Assembly (NCBI GenBank): GCA_011503125.2
Contig: WWBZ02000013.1
Span: forward strand, 248,001-312,000
Length of the DNA stretch: 64,000 bases
Source: Botryosphaeria dothidea
Taxonomy: Eukaryota; Ascomycota; Dothideomycetes; Botryosphaeriales; Botryosphaeriaceae
Direction of reading: 5' to 3'
Shown: positions 1 through 11,490 of the stretch, piece after piece
Layout of the letters: every line of letters starts with the position of its first letter
How positions within the stretch are numbered: the stretch's first letter is position 1
Program-made: the position numbers and the translations under genes
Notes under the pieces: model-generated
The model's database searches: none
Told to the model about the DNA's origin: nothing
The model's input: only the letters and a program-made list of their open reading frames with translations

Positions 1-2673
1 CCCACCCCCGAAGTCTCCGCCAATCCCCGCGCCAACCCCACAACCTTCCTATCCGCCCCGTACCTCGACATCTCCTCCCACACCTCCACCCCATACTCCT
101 CCACCCCACCACCCTCGACAACCTCCTCCCACGGCGACCTGTCCGCCCCAGCCCTGAAATTCGGATCGGCCCCCCACTCCAGCAACATCCGCACCAACCC
201 CGCCCTCTCCTCATCCTCGTCCTCGTCGTCGTCCCCGGCCCCTTCCCCCGGCCGCGCCGCCGGCGCAACCGCAAACGACAGCACCCCGGCGGCCCCGCCC
301 TCGACCCTCCCGGCGCTGACCCGCGCCCACGTCCGCTCCAGCCGCTCCGCCACGTACGGCACGGCGCGACAGCGCACGGCCAGCGGCAGGAGTGGGCCGT
401 CCGGGTGGTCGGCGGCGCCGCGGCACCAGCAGGCGGCGGCGCTGCAGCGGCCGCCGCGCTCGACGAGGGCCTGGGTCGCGCGCGCGAGGGCGTCCCAGAG
501 GTCGGCGTGGAAGGCGCGGGTGAGGCGGTCGAGGGCGGAGAGGCGGTGGACGGCGGTGAGGACGAGGGCGGCGAGGGTGCCGGGGGGTGGGGGGTGGGGG
601 AGGAGGGAGTGCGTGCGGTGCTGGGAGGGCGTGAGGCGTGCGGATTTGAGGCGCAGGAGGGAGGCGTGGGCGAGGGAGAGGTGCGGGTTGAAGGGGGGGC
701 TGCGCGGGGGTTGGGGGGAGGTGAGGCGGGTCCAGATTTCGGGGCGGTGGAGGAAGTCGCGGACGGTGTGGTGGAGGTGGTGGACTGTGGTGTTTGGGGA
801 GACGTCGAGGAGGCCTTTGCAGTGGGTGTGGAGGCGCCGGCGCATCTGGTCGGCGCGCGCGTCTTCTTGAGCTTGGGTTAGTGGCTCGATCGGGTAGTCG
901 TAGGGGAGAGTTTCGTCTTCTTCGTCTGCTAATGAGAGGGAAAGAAGGTCTATTGGCGTCTTGGCTGCTTGGATGATCTCGAAGATCTGGGAGGCATGTT
1001 CGATGCGCTCTGGCCCGATGCTGTCCAGCATTTTCTCGAACAGAGGTTCCAGATCACCAGGCGCACTTTCCAGCCGCCGTCGAAGATCCGAAAGCCTCTC
1101 GCCATCTTCAAGACCCTGAAGCAGCATGGAAACCACAATACGGGCCCATAAGAAGACACCGGCAGCCTTGTCACCAATCGCGTGCACCAGTTCCTGCGTC
1201 TGTATCGGAGACACAGCGCGGAGGTGGATGACGTCTGTACTTTTCTCGAAGCTTGCTTCTGTAAATTGGATGATGTCCGAGCCATTTAGCTCTTCCAAGC
1301 ACAGACTCGGCCCTAGTCCAGAACCGTCCCGGGAATTGGTGCGAGGCCGGCTGCTTAGACAAAGCTTGATATTAGGATATAGCGGCGGCTTCTTGAACAG
1401 GGCTACCAGTGAGTTGGACTCTTCCAGTTCATCGATACCGTCAACGAAGAAGAGGAATCGTGTGTCGAGATTGCACTTGATCATGCGTTCCAGTGCCTGC
1501 TGTAAATCCAGCTCCGTCATTGGAGAGTCAGGTGGTATTCCCAGGAGAGTAAACATCTCCCATTGAACGGGAAAGGTCCTGGCAACGAGTCTTTCATCTT
1601 GACTCAAACACTTGTGCAGCAAGGTTCGGAGCAGGCGCTTTCTCGATGCCTGCAAGGAAACATCGCGATTGTCGACATAACATTGAGCGTGGATCAGTCT
1701 GTCGCTTGCAGCCCACTCCCGGCCTAGCTTGTCAGTATACTCGTGGTTACAGATGAACTTCAGGAGCGTTGATTTGCCAGCACCGGCCTTGCCAGTTATC
1801 CAGTAGATGTGTTGATCCGAGTCTTTCCGCAACCAGTCGACAACGCTGGCCCACCGTACTTCATCTGGTTGGGGCTCTCGAAATATCCATTGGAACGTGC
1901 CCTGGCATGGTTCGCGGATCTGATCTCCTTGATGTTGCATTTCCGCGGACCAGAGAGCCGAAAGAATTCCCGTCTCGAACTCATCGCTCGAGGCGAGCGT
2001 AAACACCTCTCCGACGGGTCTGGGACTCGCACGAATCTTTTCTTGAATTTGCGAGAAATACTCGGCATTCTGCTCCAAGCATTTCGAGAACCTTTGCCCG
2101 TTCTTGCTATTCTGCACCATTATACTCTGGGGAAGTGGCACTTGGCACCCTCGCTGGGTATGCAGCTCCCTGGAACACCTTGTCAGCGCATACTGATCAC
2201 ACAAGCAAATGGAAGAAGTCTCACCTCAGCGCCGGAACAGTGAGAAGGACGAGCCGAGATCGCCATTCTCCAAGACTCTTCCGCAACCGCTCGGCCGCGT
2301 CCCGGCTCCAAACGGTCTCGAGCGCCTCTGCAAAAACCTCAAACTTCTCCTTCCTGCACAGACGACGGCCCTTCAGCTTCCGCACAGCGTGCAGGAGCTC
2401 CTGGGCAGCGGCGCCGCACTCTCCGCAAACGAGCCGAATCTGCTTGTCGGTTTCGGACGCGGTCTGGCCAGGTCCGCTGCCGCTGCAGGCGTCGTCCATC
2501 TCGCGGCTGCATTCTGCCAGCTCTTCGGCGATGGTCCGGGCGTCTTCTGAGTCTCGCTGCAGTTCGCCGCTTTTCGATCTGCGTATCGTTGAGCTCGTGG
2601 ATAGCAGGGCGGCGGAGAAGTCGATAAACTGTACTGTCGCGGCCGCGACTCCCAGCACTGCGAAAGGGTCCAT
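1..2673 (-). CDS. NACHT-domain NLR-like protein (3' end beyond window)
   Basis: Probable fungal NOD-like receptor, an intracellular NTPase class linked to non-self recognition and heterokaryon incompatibility. The start chosen at 2673 gives MDPFAVLGVAAATVQFIDFS, the usual N-terminus of this family; an upstream in-frame ATG lies at 2700. One 46 bp intron (2179-2224) removes the only stop. After it the frame is open from 2178 to the left edge. Seen in order: an N-terminal helical domain, a P-loop GKAGAGKST near 1770-1793, a Walker B LFFVDGIDEL near 1430-1460, a VRDFLH motif near 730-770 typical of the region after the NACHT (DUF7791-like), and a C-terminal LLEWGADPNF stretch near 155-190 that resembles an ankyrin-like tail. 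The stop codon lies outside the window. The NACHT assignment is firm; the biological role is inferred from the family. Confidence 0.88.
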
Positions 2674-3143
2674 GGCAATGTTTGGCGGGGAGAAAAACAT
2701 GCAGGGAAAGCGATGGGGAGGGCTGAGTGATAAAAGTCGTGGTGGGGGCTACTTATGCGGCAGATCGCCCGTTCAGCTGACGTGGTCTGCAGCGTTGCGT
2801 CGAGTGGCTAAGCAGGCGTGGAAGTTGATGGTGGGGCTTGAAAGCTTTGCTTTATATCCTATGAACACAAGTAGAGGCCATCGTTTGATAGATGCGGTGG
2901 CGGGGTGGGGACCAAGGGGGCGGCGCAGACGTGGCAATTGCTCCACCGCCACATCGGATCTGCAGTGATGCGCCGGGTAATAGACGCGCGGACTCAGCGT
3001 CGCTCGGCCCTACAAACGGTTTAGTAGTGGGGATACGTGCCGTACCAGGTAAACATTGATGAGCAAGAAGATGTACTTGGAGTAAAAGGTATAAGTCTCG
3101 GTATAGAGAAATAATGAAACCTGGCGGAATCGTAAAGCGTCCG
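2674..3143. other. Intergenic; upstream region of the NLR-like gene
   Basis: About 470 bp between the NLR start and the stop of the dehydrogenase. No coding signal recognised. It must hold the promoter of the NLR-like gene and the 3' end signals of the dehydrogenase. Confidence 0.5.
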
Positions 3144-4280
3144 TTAGAGAGGCGTTACCGTGGTAACCTTGGACTTATCTCCATAGAACCATTCTTCAAG
3201 ATTGCGAAAGTTCACTCTGTCAAACTCCCTCCACGAGGATCCAGAGCAAACACCAATATGCGGCAACAACGTCACCATCCAGTTGTCTCTCAGCTTCGGA
3301 TTCACTCCAGGCTCTTGGGCATGCACGTCCAAGCCAACTCCTATCACGCGTCGACTCTCCAAAGCCTCGAGTAGCGCGTCTTCGTCAATCAATCCGCCGC
3401 GTCCGATATTGACGATGCGCACGCCCTGGGCCTTCGTCAGCCCCAACGTGCGTCGAGAAATGGCATGCTTCGTCAACGGCGTCAAGGGACACGCCAAGCA
3501 TATGCAATCAGCCACAGCCAGCAGCGACTCCAGGGAGTCGTGATACTCAGCCCCGCCGAAGGGCTCCAGGGTCTTCTCGGCCGCGTGGTTGCGCCTGCGG
3601 TTGTGGTAGTGCACGCGCATGCCCAGCGCCGCAGCGGCCTTGCGCGCAGTGGCGGCCCCAATGTCGCCCATGCCCACGATCCCCAGGACATGCCCCACGG
3701 GGTCCTCGGCCTTCGGGCCCAACTCGCGGCTGCGTCCCCAGAAGTACTCGTCGTCGTCGTCGGACGTCCCGTTGGCAGCACCAGCTCCGTCGTCCTCCCT
3801 GGGCGCCCCGCGCGCGCATCTCTCGGCGAAGCTGAAGTACCGGTAGCTCGCCAGGACCAGGTACAGCGCCGTGTTCGCGACGGCCTCGGTGCACGTGTCC
3901 GGGGTGTTCGAGTAGGCGATGCCCCGCGCCGCCAGGCCGGGCACGTCGGCGGCGTCGTAGCCGTGGCCGGTGCAGGCGACCAGCTGCAGCGAGGACGGGA
4001 ACCGGGGCACCTCGTCGGGCCCGAAGAAGAGCCAGCCGGCGAAAGGGCCCGTCTTCAGCCAGCCGGTGCGGATGATGGCCGAGACGTTGGCCCAGGGGCC
4101 GCCGGGGGCGAGGCCGGCGCGGTAGTCGGCGAGGCTGGCGCCGGCGAAGTGGCGGATGGTGAAGAGGCCGTTCAGGCGGTCCCACTCGCCGGGCGCGAGG
4201 TCGGGTTCCGGGTCGCGGCCGTGGGAGCGGATGAAGAGGACTTCGGGTTTGGGGTCCAGGGCGGCGTGCGCGGGGGGCAT
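3144..4280 (-). CDS. D-isomer-specific 2-hydroxyacid dehydrogenase (NAD(P)-dependent)
   Basis: Single-exon gene of 378 residues. The family reversibly reduces 2-oxo acids to D-2-hydroxy acids (glyoxylate/hydroxypyruvate reductase-like) in the cytosol. The Rossmann nucleotide-binding motif is GMGDIG at about 203-208. The catalytic set is complete: Arg294 in NIGRGGLID, Glu323 in AQEPGVNP and His341 in LLPHIG. The N-terminal substrate-binding half includes GHGYDAADV at about 105-113, where most relatives have a G.G.D.ID pattern. An acidic, glycine-rich insertion at about 158-178 (DDGAGAANGTSDDDDE) is longer than usual and probably forms a surface loop. The exact substrate cannot be read from sequence. 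No functional link to the neighbours is evident. Confidence 0.92.
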   Translation of the reverse strand: MPPAHAALDPKPEVLFIRSHGRDPEPDLAPGEWDRLNGLFTIRHFAGASLADYRAGLAPGGPWANVSAIIRTGWLKTGPFAGWLFFGPDEVPRFPSSLQLVACTGHGYDAADVPGLAARGIAYSNTPDTCTEAVANTALYLVLASYRYFSFAERCARGAPREDDGAGAANGTSDDDDEYFWGRSRELGPKAEDPVGHVLGIVGMGDIGAATARKAAAALGMRVHYHNRRRNHAAEKTLEPFGGAEYHDSLESLLAVADCICLACPLTPLTKHAISRRTLGLTKAQGVRIVNIGRGGLIDEDALLEALESRRVIGVGLDVHAQEPGVNPKLRDNWMVTLLPHIGVCSGSSWREFDRVNFRNLEEWFYGDKSKVTTVTPL

Positions 4281-5580
4281 GGTGGAGATGGAGGTAGGGG
4301 TCTATTTGAATCGTTGGAGACGGTTTGCTCAAGAGGCCAAAACGCAGAGGATTCAGCGCGACCCCGGCAGGAGATATACATACTAATCCACGCTTAGCAC
4401 ACGCGGGAGAGCAGATAACAAGTGCCTGGAATTTGTTATACGCCATGCTCGGGCTGCTTCGCGTGGAGCGTTCGGAATTCGTACAAGGGTTCCGAGTGTC
4501 CACTTGAAGATCGGCTTGTTGAGCTGCTGCCGAACGCTATTTTGCCTCGGCTCCATACAACATCCGACACCGCGTTCATCTGAAGCCATTTCGTCCATCA
4601 GAAATCCCCTTGGCATCTCTTCTTCTTCTTCTTCTCCTCCATCATATGTCCATCTCACCTGTCGGCATCTCTACTCGCTACCTCGTTGAAGATATGGCAT
4701 ATCGGCATCCATTCTAACCCCCGTCTGGGAGAACCTTTATTATTGTTGTCGCCGTAGAAAGGGCCGGTGGACACAGTGGTGTTTCGGCAGAGCGGTTGCG
4801 TGACGAATCTCACAACCCGCAGTAGTTCTGAATATCAAGTGCCGAGCGTGTAATATTTGGGCAGCTTCCCATCGACTGCGAGACGGTCGTTAGCACGTAC
4901 CATCCGGCTTTAGCCTGGAATGGTATTTTGATCTACTTGTACGACACCCCATTCGGCCCGCTGACACCGCTGGCCGAGGTCGGCAGGGGATACCAGACGG
5001 GAAAGGCCAGGAATGCAGATGGGAAGAGAACGTCACGGGACGATGGAGATCTAGGAAGAATGCAAGACGTGTTACGCCATCAGATAAGCACAGCGATGTT
5101 GTCAGGATGGACTTGCCTACACGGCCATGGCAACGGCGATTTGTCGGCACCCATCGATGCGATTGAGTAGGGAAGGTTGAACGATCTTTGAAGGACGTGG
5201 CTCCGGTTTCGAGTATGGAATTCGATGACTGTGGATTGTGGGCGAGGGTGTGCTGCAGGAGAGATGCAGAGGTTCAGCGGAGATGGCGCTGCCGCCCGCC
5301 GCCGCAAATACGGTACGGTGTACGGTGGGCGCAGCTTGCCGCTGCGCTGAACCTCCGAGTGACGCCAGTCTCCTCAATCATCTCCTCTGTTTTCAATATG
5401 AGATCGTACAAGACAGTGATGGACACTCCGCCGAAAGACATACATGGAGTTCAGCGAGACAGGCCAGCGGCTGCCGGGGGAGCAAGTGAAGATGATGTAA
5501 CCATAGACAACTACTTCATCGCATGAGCATTGGACTTCAATTCGACAATGTTTTCATTGCTTAACTTATGCTACAAATGG
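4281..5580. other. Intergenic, no gene recognised
   Basis: 1.3 kb between two leftward genes. It holds the dehydrogenase promoter and a short CTT microsatellite at about 4618-4638. Short open frames are present but show no family motif, signal peptide or convincing splice pattern. Confidence 0.5.
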
Positions 5581-7535
5581 TCAGCCTGTGGATATTTGCT
5601 GGACGACTAAACTCGAAAGTCCAATTCTTGCTGTTTGTTCGATCATCTGTAGGCTCTCCTGCATCCTCTGAATTGGAGAGCTGACTACGTCAGGCTCCTG
5701 TCTGTACCTCTCTTCGGCTTCTTCTATCTGCTGCAAGCATGCAACAGTCCCGCTTTTACCAGGCCCGTGCCTGAACTCGACTCTGTACTTCCTCCACAGC
5801 TTGGACAGGTGCATGTCTTCAATTCTCGATCCTGATCGGTCCAGCGATACGGGAGGACCAACTTCGATGATCAGTCGCTCCAGCATCCTCATCGGCCGCG
5901 GCTCAGCACGCAGTATATGCCACACAGAAACAGCCCGATCCAGCGTCATCGCGCTGCGAAATCGGCCGTCGCCAGGCTTCTCAGCCTCAACGAAAAGATG
6001 AAGGCGGTGCACGGCACGAAGATGCTGCTTGACACTCTGCAAAGACGCGTCGAACTTGAGACGATGGAATCAGCAAATGAGAAACTGTCCAAAAAACAAA
6101 GCGTCCAGAGCGCCGCTCGACTCACATCAGCATCCGCCCTCGGCATCCCGATCCCCACATCCTTCAATCTCGTGCAGCAATTCCCCAGCAGCGACAGCAT
6201 ATCCGCGCGTCCGAGCACCACACCCTCAACCGCCCTGGTCTGCCGTCCCTCCGGCCACGTGTCCTCGTCTCCAACTTCGAGCACCTCGAGCGTCTTCCCC
6301 AGATGCTCCAGCAGCTCCCGCGGGCCCTCGAACGGTCCCGAGTGCATGATGCCGACGCCGTTCAGCACTTCGAGCGCCTTGAGCGCCCGCTGCCCGACCA
6401 GAAAGCTGCGGACGGCGCGCAAATCCGGATGCTCACGCGCACAGCGTCGGACGCGGCCGGAGTCGAGCCGGAGCTTGAGTCGACGAGCTTGGGCTGACTC
6501 GGGCATGAGCTTGAGGACCGCAGGGCATGTGAGGTGGATGGAATGGAGATCGCCTTCGCCTATCACGTTAGCGAGAGGGTTGCCGTGCTCGGCTTCGCAC
6601 GCGCAGAAGTTCAGCAGGGTGAGGTTGCGCAGTCGGAGCGGCGTGGTCAGGGCACCCGTCAGCCAGCTGAAGTTGGTGACGGCGGTGTAGGGCTCGGCAG
6701 ACACGGGGCGGATGCGGCCGGCGGCGTGGATGGCGAGGCTGCGCAGCGTTCTCGAAGACGCGGCAATCAGGTTCCCCAGATCGAGGAGCATGGCTGAGTT
6801 TGTGGCAGGGATTATGGTCGACAGAGTAACAAGCTGCGGCACTACTAGATGTAGGGATGATAGGCTGGCAGGGGTTTCTAGGGCGGCAAACGTAATGCTC
6901 TTGGTTGACGAGGGTTTCTCCCGCAGGTGGATGTGGATTGAGCAAGAGGGGCGTTGAGAAAGGGCTGCCAGGATGCATGGCGGGATGCGTGCCTTTGCGG
7001 ACCATCTATTAAGTGTGTCAGCTTCACCCTGACTAGACGACGGATTATTGACTCACTCGAAGTTCGAGAGAGATGGTAAAGTTGGAATCAGCTCGGTGAG
7101 CCGGTCCAACTGCGCCCAGGTCACAGCACTGCGGCGGTCGAGAAGCCCATATTCACCCGCAGCTCTCTGACCAGCCAAGGGGTGATTAGGAAGGGCGGCC
7201 ATCTCAGGCATGGTTCCAGATGCGTAGAGTTCCTTGACACAGATACGGTGGACTCTTTTGCAGAATCCATTGTCCTGCAGCCGCTGGAATATCTTCGCGC
7301 ATCGCGCCTCGGATCCCGGGCTGATAATCAATGGATCGATTCGGCTATCGATGATGCGCTGCGCGACAGCGTGCCAGTCCTTGCTCACAAGAGTTGCTGT
7401 GAATATGCTTGGACGATGTGTTGCTTGCAGCTGGTTTCCGGCCACGAATTAGTGAGTAATGGCCCCGCGCATCACAGCAGAAGAGCTTACCTCAATGAGA
7501 ATGCAATAAAGGAGATCAGGCCCGAAAATCTCCAT
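5581..7535 (-). CDS. F-box-like protein, four exons
   Basis: A 590-residue protein assembled from exons 7535-7491, 7430-7057, 7005-6126 and 6054-5581; every junction keeps frame. Exon 1 (15 codons) plus exon 2 gives an F-box-like N-terminus, PDLLYCILIE then LQATHRPSIFTATLVSKDWH, matching the LL..IL..L.PTHRPSL...LVCKDW pattern common in fungal F-box proteins. The rest is leucine-rich (for example LRNLTLLNFCACE and LLEHLGKTLEVLEVGD), as expected for a substrate-recognition region without sharp LRR consensus. By family it would link a target to SKP1 in an SCF ubiquitin ligase; the target is unknown. The very short first exon makes this gene easy to miss. The start is supported by the F-box beginning right at the N-terminus. 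Confidence 0.78.
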
Positions 7536-7963
7536 CTTGCGGGTAGACTTATGCAAGACGAGATGATCTGGATAGTGAAGACTTGGAACAACCAGTAGGC
7601 AACGGGGTGTGGGTATTTCATGCTTTTAAGCGGGCAAGGGGATCGAGCCATGCCGGATCAGCCCCCACTCACGTGAAACGAAGGCTAAATATAGTCACCA
7701 GCTTGCAGGATCTAGCCTTGCCACCAACACTTTTAAATGCTCCGGTAAGCACCATTCCAGAATTTCACGACGCAGTTTCCGCCGCTCTTCACATATGCTG
7801 CGTCGCTGCGAGTTTTGAAGACAATGCGCAGTCAAGAGGTTCAGTCCATCTGCATTGCATTTGTACACTTGTAAGAAGGCGCCATAAATTGCAATATTTA
7901 AAGATGATTTCCCACACCCACACCTTCATTCAGGCCACAAGTCGTTCTCAAGGCTATCGCATA
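7536..7963. other. Intergenic, no gene recognised
   Basis: 428 bp between the F-box gene start and the stop of the next leftward gene. It carries the F-box promoter; nothing else seen. Confidence 0.4.
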
Positions 7964-8990
7964 CTATGGAGATGAATGTCCTTGTGGATCAGGCCTATTG
8001 TTCTGGCTGAATTTTCTGCTCATCTTCCCGCTCTCACCCATCGTGTTGTACCTGTACGATTACTGTTAGTTCTCCGCAGAGCTTCATACACATCTCCTGC
8101 ACTCAGAGGGAAACTTACCGGAGCCAGAAGCCACTGGCAAGAGCGGAGAAGCCTTGAGCGTTGGCCTGCTTGTCCTGATCGCTGAGATTCTGAATATCCT
8201 GCCATTCGTAGATCTCGCTACTGCCAGATGGAAGATTGTGTCCGATGTTGTTCCGGAGAGCATGCATGAACTCATGCACCAGTGTGGTAGACATGTATTC
8301 CGAGAAGCTGTTGTATTCGAAATCCTTCCACAAACGAGTGCGCCAGTCAGATCCAATTTTTCGCGTGTTGCCCAACGCAGCCGGTGCATTTCCATCACAG
8401 AGCACAATGACCGAGTGAGGTCCTTGGCCATTTGTGTTGCTTGTGTGGTACGTGAAGGCGACTGTAGTCGCCCCGCATAGCGATGTCTGTGGGGTCTGAG
8501 TTACAATGGTGGGTGCAAAGACCTGCGCCTGGGCTTGGGTGCTCAGGCGGATGTCCCACCATTCCTTCTGGTCGTTCATATTTTGCAACAAATTGCTGGT
8601 GCCGCAGTCAATGACCACAGTATTATCAGCATTGGGATTGGCAGGATCAAAGTTTCCCTGATACGTTCCGATGGCGCCCGCTACGTCACCCATTCGATCT
8701 GCAGTATCTGATCAGCTCTGCTGCCATACCCATGTAAGGTCGAACATACCTTTGAAGAGTTGCTTTGAGTCCTTTCCCAAGAACTGCTGGAACACCTTCT
8801 CATTCACCTGAGGATCATTCCGTTCCACTCGAAGCTTTGCGTACGATGCGATATTGAGGGCCTCATCAACAGCCTCTCGAACTGAATCTCTGCGGTTGCC
8901 GCAATTCGGGTCGATAGTGTAGCCTCGAGCATGGTGGAGGAGCACCGGAAAAGAAAGAAAAACTTGAGAGACAACTGATAACAGCTTCAT
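7964..8990 (-). CDS. Secreted zinc metalloprotease (HExxH zincin, M35-like)
   Basis: A 302-residue protein from exons 8990-8750, 8698-8119 and 8051-7964, frame kept throughout. The N-terminus MKLLSVVSQVFLSFPVLLHHARG is a signal peptide, so an extracellular enzyme is expected. The zinc-binding, catalytic HEFMH sits at about 222-226 in STTLVHEFMHAL. Several cysteines (CGN, DCG, LCGA, LCD) suggest disulphides. The overall plan resembles fungal deuterolysin-like (M35) secreted metalloproteases, but the classical GTxDxxYG third-ligand motif downstream is absent; SEIYEWQDI is the most acidic candidate stretch. The last exon is only 88 bp and ends GHSSP. Peptidase family is therefore less certain than the zincin call. 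It shares an upstream region with the rightward gene at 9785. Confidence 0.8.
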
Positions 8991-9784
8991 GTTGTAAGGT
9001 CTCCGAGGCGAATGCGTTGGTTCTGCAAGTCAGGTTGAAGAGAAGACTCTTGACACTGCTCAAGTCTTTAAATCACCGATGATTCACTGCGAACTTTCCC
9101 AAATGGCTCAAAATAGTACCTCTATACATCCCGAATACTCCTGCTTCATCCAACACCAACCTTCCAACAATTTTCAATGAAATCCATCGTGCAGTTCCAA
9201 AACGGCGGCCACAGCCCGTATCCAATCGCGTTTTGAGAATCAAGATGACAGTGCATGTTGGAACGGTATTGTGGCTTCACGCTGTCTGAAATCCCACATT
9301 GATACTATTTTCAAAGCTCTTGCATTGGATCTAGACCGAATGCATCTGAGATGGTGCCTTGCATGTCTGCGACATTTGCCGGGATTCCATAGGTGTTGGA
9401 ACGGGAAGTTTTCCACCAACTCAGAATTTTCTCACCAATTTCAGCTGGAGTCTGCATCTAAGGATTAAAGACATGCCTGGATTTAGACATTTCCGGGATT
9501 ACCTGGATAACGTTTGGGGCCATACAAAGTTCGTAGTGCATCACCAAGGCAGTTATGTAGGGTGGAGCTGACGCCAAGGGTGGCTGTTCCTGATCCACCA
9601 ACCGCCCCCGCGATAAGGTTGGTGATCCTCGACGATCCTCCGCACGACGCCAGGGAAGTTGGAACTGCTGCGTCCAAAGTAGAAAATAGATCATTCGAGA
9701 TTCTTTCGAACTGTATATATGTTTGCAGTCTTGCGCTGAAGGAAATCCACCATTGCACATTCAATCACTCCGCTGAACCTCAAC
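8991..9784. promoter_or_regulatory. Divergent intergenic region between metalloprotease and repeat protein
   Basis: 794 bp separating the start of the leftward metalloprotease from the start of the rightward secreted repeat protein. It must contain both promoters. An open frame of 93 codons on the minus strand (9483-9764) has no recognisable domain or signal peptide and is not called. Confidence 0.45.
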
Positions 9785-11490
9785 ATGAAGAAGGTTTCTT
9801 TTGCTCTGACTCTGACATCCCTGCTCAGGCATGGCTTGGCCCAGGAGAACACCGACACGCCGGCGAATCAGACTGTGGTCGTGACCACCGAGGGCACTTC
9901 TACTTTCAGCCAAACTTTTATTCCTACTTCTCTGAGTGCCTACTCGAGTGTCACTGCAGCAGTAAGTCTCGATTGAAATCCGTTCGAAGTCATCTTAGCA
10001 TTCACTAATACATCTCCCAACAGACAACAGTCACCACGACTGATGCTGCAGGGGCTGCAGCGGTCGTCGCCATTCTTGCCGGTGGACTTGCATGGTGGGC
10101 GATTCCGCCTCCAGCTGGGGGACCTACCGTCAACTTCCCGACTGCCACACCCACTCCCCCAAGACCTTCAAGTACAGACAAGCAAACCACAGAAGATTCA
10201 ACAAAGATCACGACGACCAGCAGCTTTTCCAATCCCTCCAGCCCTTCGCAGACGGCGGCCATCCTCACCCTTGGCAACGGATGGCAGGATTACATAAACC
10301 AGAAACCCATCATGGTGGATGACGACGCAAAGGCGTGCGGATTCCCCAACGACGACGAGGGCACCGTGAACCGGGACACCGCGCACGAGAAGATCGGCAC
10401 TTTCTGCAACGACAAAAAGGGCGCGAAGGTGGTGGTCGGCGAGCCACTGCAAGAGAACTACAACGTCGGCGCCGGCGTGATGCTGAACATCACGGTGCAG
10501 CAGAACGAGGTGTGCTCGTTCGACAAGGAGCAGACGCTCGACCAGGCCGACTGCGACCACTTCCTGCACCAGGCGCTCGACGACTGCGAGACCTCCGACT
10601 CCAACAAGCACGGCGGCATCGTCAGCGACGAGTGCTTCAAGTACATGCTGCACCCGGAGGACGACGACGGCGAGCTCACGTGCACGGACGAGCGCGAGGG
10701 GACCGGCATCAACCGCGACGAGGCGCTGAAGAACATCGCCGACTTCTGCAAGAAGTACAACGGCATCGCCTCGTCCGGCGGGCAAGGCAACCTGCTGAGC
10801 TACTGGCAGGACCTGGGCGACTCGCAGGCCACCATCTCGGTCATGTACGGCGACGCCGAGGGGTGTCTCCGCGGCGGCGGGCCGGGCGCGAACTACGTGA
10901 TCGAGGAGCGGTCGTGCGTGCGCTTCCTCTCGCGCACCATCGACGCGTGCGACACGGACTTCAAGGGCTCGTACGGCAAGTTCGGCGGCAAGGTCATCAG
11001 TGGCTGTGGTGTATTCAAGTTCGAGAGCCAGGTTGTTGAGAAGTCCGGCTGGCCGGATAATCCAGACTATCAGCCCCCAGTCACCATCAAGCCCGAGGAC
11101 GCTGAGCGGGCAATTGACAGCTACTGCAACGCGGATCTGACTGTGGACCCCAACTACAAGCCCGATAATGAGTTCCACCAGTTTCAGCCAGAGGGGACAT
11201 CATACGATAATTTCGTGGACGGTCTGGATAATTACGTCATTCGCATGAGTGCAAACTTCTTGGCTGACCAGTCTGGCTGCCATGACCCGGCCAAGTTCAA
11301 CACCAAGGGTGACGAATGCAAGCGAAAGCTGAAGAAGGTTATTGAGACCTGTATGTTCAACCCTCTTTCTAAATTGCATGGCTTCACTAACACAATTGTA
11401 GGCCCGGACAAGGCTGGTGGCTTTCTAACTGACAAGACAAATAACGGGTGTGTGGCTTGGATGATTTATGGGCAAAGTACCAGCAATTAA
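9785..11490 (+). CDS. Secreted or surface protein with three tandem cysteine-bearing repeats
   Basis: A 530-residue protein from exons 9785-9961, 10024-11350 and 11402-11490 (introns 62 and 51 bp; the second is frame-neutral, so its retention would also read through). Residues 1-19 form a signal peptide ending GLAQ. A Thr/Ser-rich segment follows, then a hydrophobic stretch at about 69-86 (AAAVVAILAGGLAWWAI) that may be a membrane anchor, then a Pro/Thr/Ser-rich linker. From about 160 on, the protein holds three diverged copies of one unit (about 160-265, 275-395 and 410-530). Each has a helix with A...I..(F/Y)C, then C..(F/K)L...(I/L)..C, a GG.(V/L/I) turn and a closing C.(F/V). I do not recognise a named family. 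Some fungal chitinase accessory regions look similar, but I cannot verify that. Confidence 0.75.

Noticed and set aside
405..881. Long plus-strand frames in the first kilobase
   Set aside because: They are GC-biased shadows of the NLR-like gene, whose own frame on the minus strand carries the domain motifs.
3465..4397. 310-codon plus-strand frame over the dehydrogenase
   Set aside because: Antisense shadow; the minus-strand frame has the complete catalytic set.
9483..9764. 93-codon minus-strand frame in the divergent promoter
   Set aside because: No family features, and it occupies the expected promoter of the repeat-protein gene.
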